Positions 4,757-5,452 of a stretch of DNA of 5,452 bases are shown here, in pieces. Position 1 is the stretch's first letter. Every line of letters begins with the position of its first letter. The stretch comes from Chloroflexota bacterium (lineage in GTDB: Bacteria; Chloroflexota; Dehalococcoidia; SAR202; UBA11138). Below the pieces are notes generated by a model that saw only the letters and a list, made by a program, of their open reading frames with translations, searched no databases and was not told the DNA's origin. The stretch is taken from NCBI GenBank assembly GCA_022561955.1, contig JADFQF010000133.1:1-5452 (forward strand), read 5' to 3'. The translations under genes and the position numbers were made by a program.

Positions 4757-5452
4757 ATGCTGGAAGATGTAACGAGGCTGGACCATCCAATCGACGTCAT
4801 GGTGCTCATACACAAGGCGTTTCATGCGCTGTCCCTGCGTGTGGAGAAGTTGGCCGCCGAGTCCCAGGAGGGAGGCGACCTGAAGGATTTCGAGGGTGCC
4901 TTTGGCTTCTGGGTCAAGCAGTTGCTGTTTCATGCGGAGACGGAGGACAGGTATATGACGGGCCCGCTCGAGGACAGTCAACCGGCAAGGGACAATGAGT
5001 CGGAACACGACGAGCTTCGAGAGAAGGGCACGGAGCTTGTTGAATTCATAGGCAAGGGCGATACCGCCGGGCTGGAGGAGCACGTCAAGGCCGCGATGCT
5101 CGCCCTGGAAGACCAGGAGCACCAGCAGCTTCTCGAGAAGGCTAAAGACGTCGAAGAAATCTTGAAAAAAGAGATGGGCGAGCAAAGGGTCGTCGCCCGT
5201 ACTCGCAGGCATCTTTACAGGCGCGTCATGGGGATGCGCATCCTCGAGTTCGACCACTTCGAAAACGAGGAGGCCTTCGTCTGCTCCATCGTGCGAGACC
5301 GGTTGAGCGAAAAGCAGCAGCTGGATATTGTCAGGCGACTGCTCATAGACGATACCGCCGCCGACCCTCGATGGATTATCGACTGGGTGGCCGAGGAGTT
5401 GGAGCCCAGGGAGCGGAAGCTGCTTGCGGAGCTGGAGGCGCGCTTCGCCCGG
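4757..5452 (+). CDS. Hemerythrin-like (HHE) domain protein, second copy, 3' partial
   Basis: The frame is open for 232 codons and reaches the window edge without a stop. Alignment with the first copy suggests that only a few residues are missing. Shared ligand positions are His19 (LIHKA), His59-x3-Glu63 (FHAETED), His122 (DQEHQQL), His152 (RRHLYR) and His167-x3-Glu171 (DHFENEE). His84 (ESEHDEL) is an extra candidate ligand of helix C; the first copy has AHSH nearby, offset by about one residue. The conserved tail DPRWIIDWV (203-211) repeats the first copy's C-terminal motif. The linker around residues 85-105 is longer here. The two genes are clearly diverged tandem paralogues rather than a recent duplication. 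The function is inferred as iron binding, with the sensing or protective role unknown. A long open frame on the opposite strand is a shadow of this gene. Confidence 0.78.
   Translation, partial: MLEDVTRLDHPIDVMVLIHKAFHALSLRVEKLAAESQEGGDLKDFEGAFGFWVKQLLFHAETEDRYMTGPLEDSQPARDNESEHDELREKGTELVEFIGKGDTAGLEEHVKAAMLALEDQEHQQLLEKAKDVEEILKKEMGEQRVVARTRRHLYRRVMGMRILEFDHFENEEAFVCSIVRDRLSEKQQLDIVRRLLIDDTAADPRWIIDWVAEELEPRERKLLAELEARFAR

Noticed and set aside
4628..5257. 209-codon open frame on the minus strand
   Set aside because: It is antisense to the second hemerythrin-like gene, has no known motif, and overlaps conserved paralogue coding sequence.

Overview
The window carries five protein-coding genes and no RNA genes, CRISPR array or recognisable insertion-sequence ends. 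Base composition is moderately GC-rich. Strong AGGAGG-type ribosome binding sites and compact spacing show that it is bacterial. The gene mix is a short-chain dehydrogenase, a small alpha/beta hydrolase and paired hemerythrin-like proteins. It reminds me of uncultured Chloroflexota (Dehalococcoidia/SAR202-like) genomes, but this rests on impression rather than a search and should be treated as tentative.

Layout: 1-320 is a leader with no convincing gene, holding an imperfect hairpin at 217-242. A large serine recombinase (575 aa) follows on the + strand (321-2048). It is complete and has intact catalytic and zinc-ribbon residues, so the left part of the window is probably the end of an integrated element whose other cargo lies off the left edge. 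A 71-base convergent gap (2049-2119) separates it from two minus-strand genes read from right to left: an alpha/beta hydrolase (3717 to 3037) and then an SDR oxidoreductase (2932 to 2120). About 100 bases with a near-perfect 16-bp palindrome lie between these two.

A divergent intergenic region of about 240 bases (3718-3956) separates the hydrolase from two plus-strand paralogues of a hemerythrin-like (HHE) protein, at 3957-4643 and 4757-5452. The second runs off the right edge. The divergent region holds four TCACG repeats spaced 11, 21 and 11 bp apart, a pattern typical of OmpR/PhoB-type response-regulator sites. A plausible sigma-70 promoter lies just downstream of them.

The most interesting points are the phased repeat array, the tandem hemerythrin-like paralogues with a shared C-terminal extension, an SDR whose catalytic Asn and Lys positions carry Lys and Asn respectively, and the possible element boundary next to the serine recombinase. 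The hydrolase and SDR could act in succession on a small ester or lactone and the resulting alcohol or ketone. The hemerythrin-like pair may bind iron for oxygen, NO or redox sensing or protection. Both roles are inferred from family membership only.
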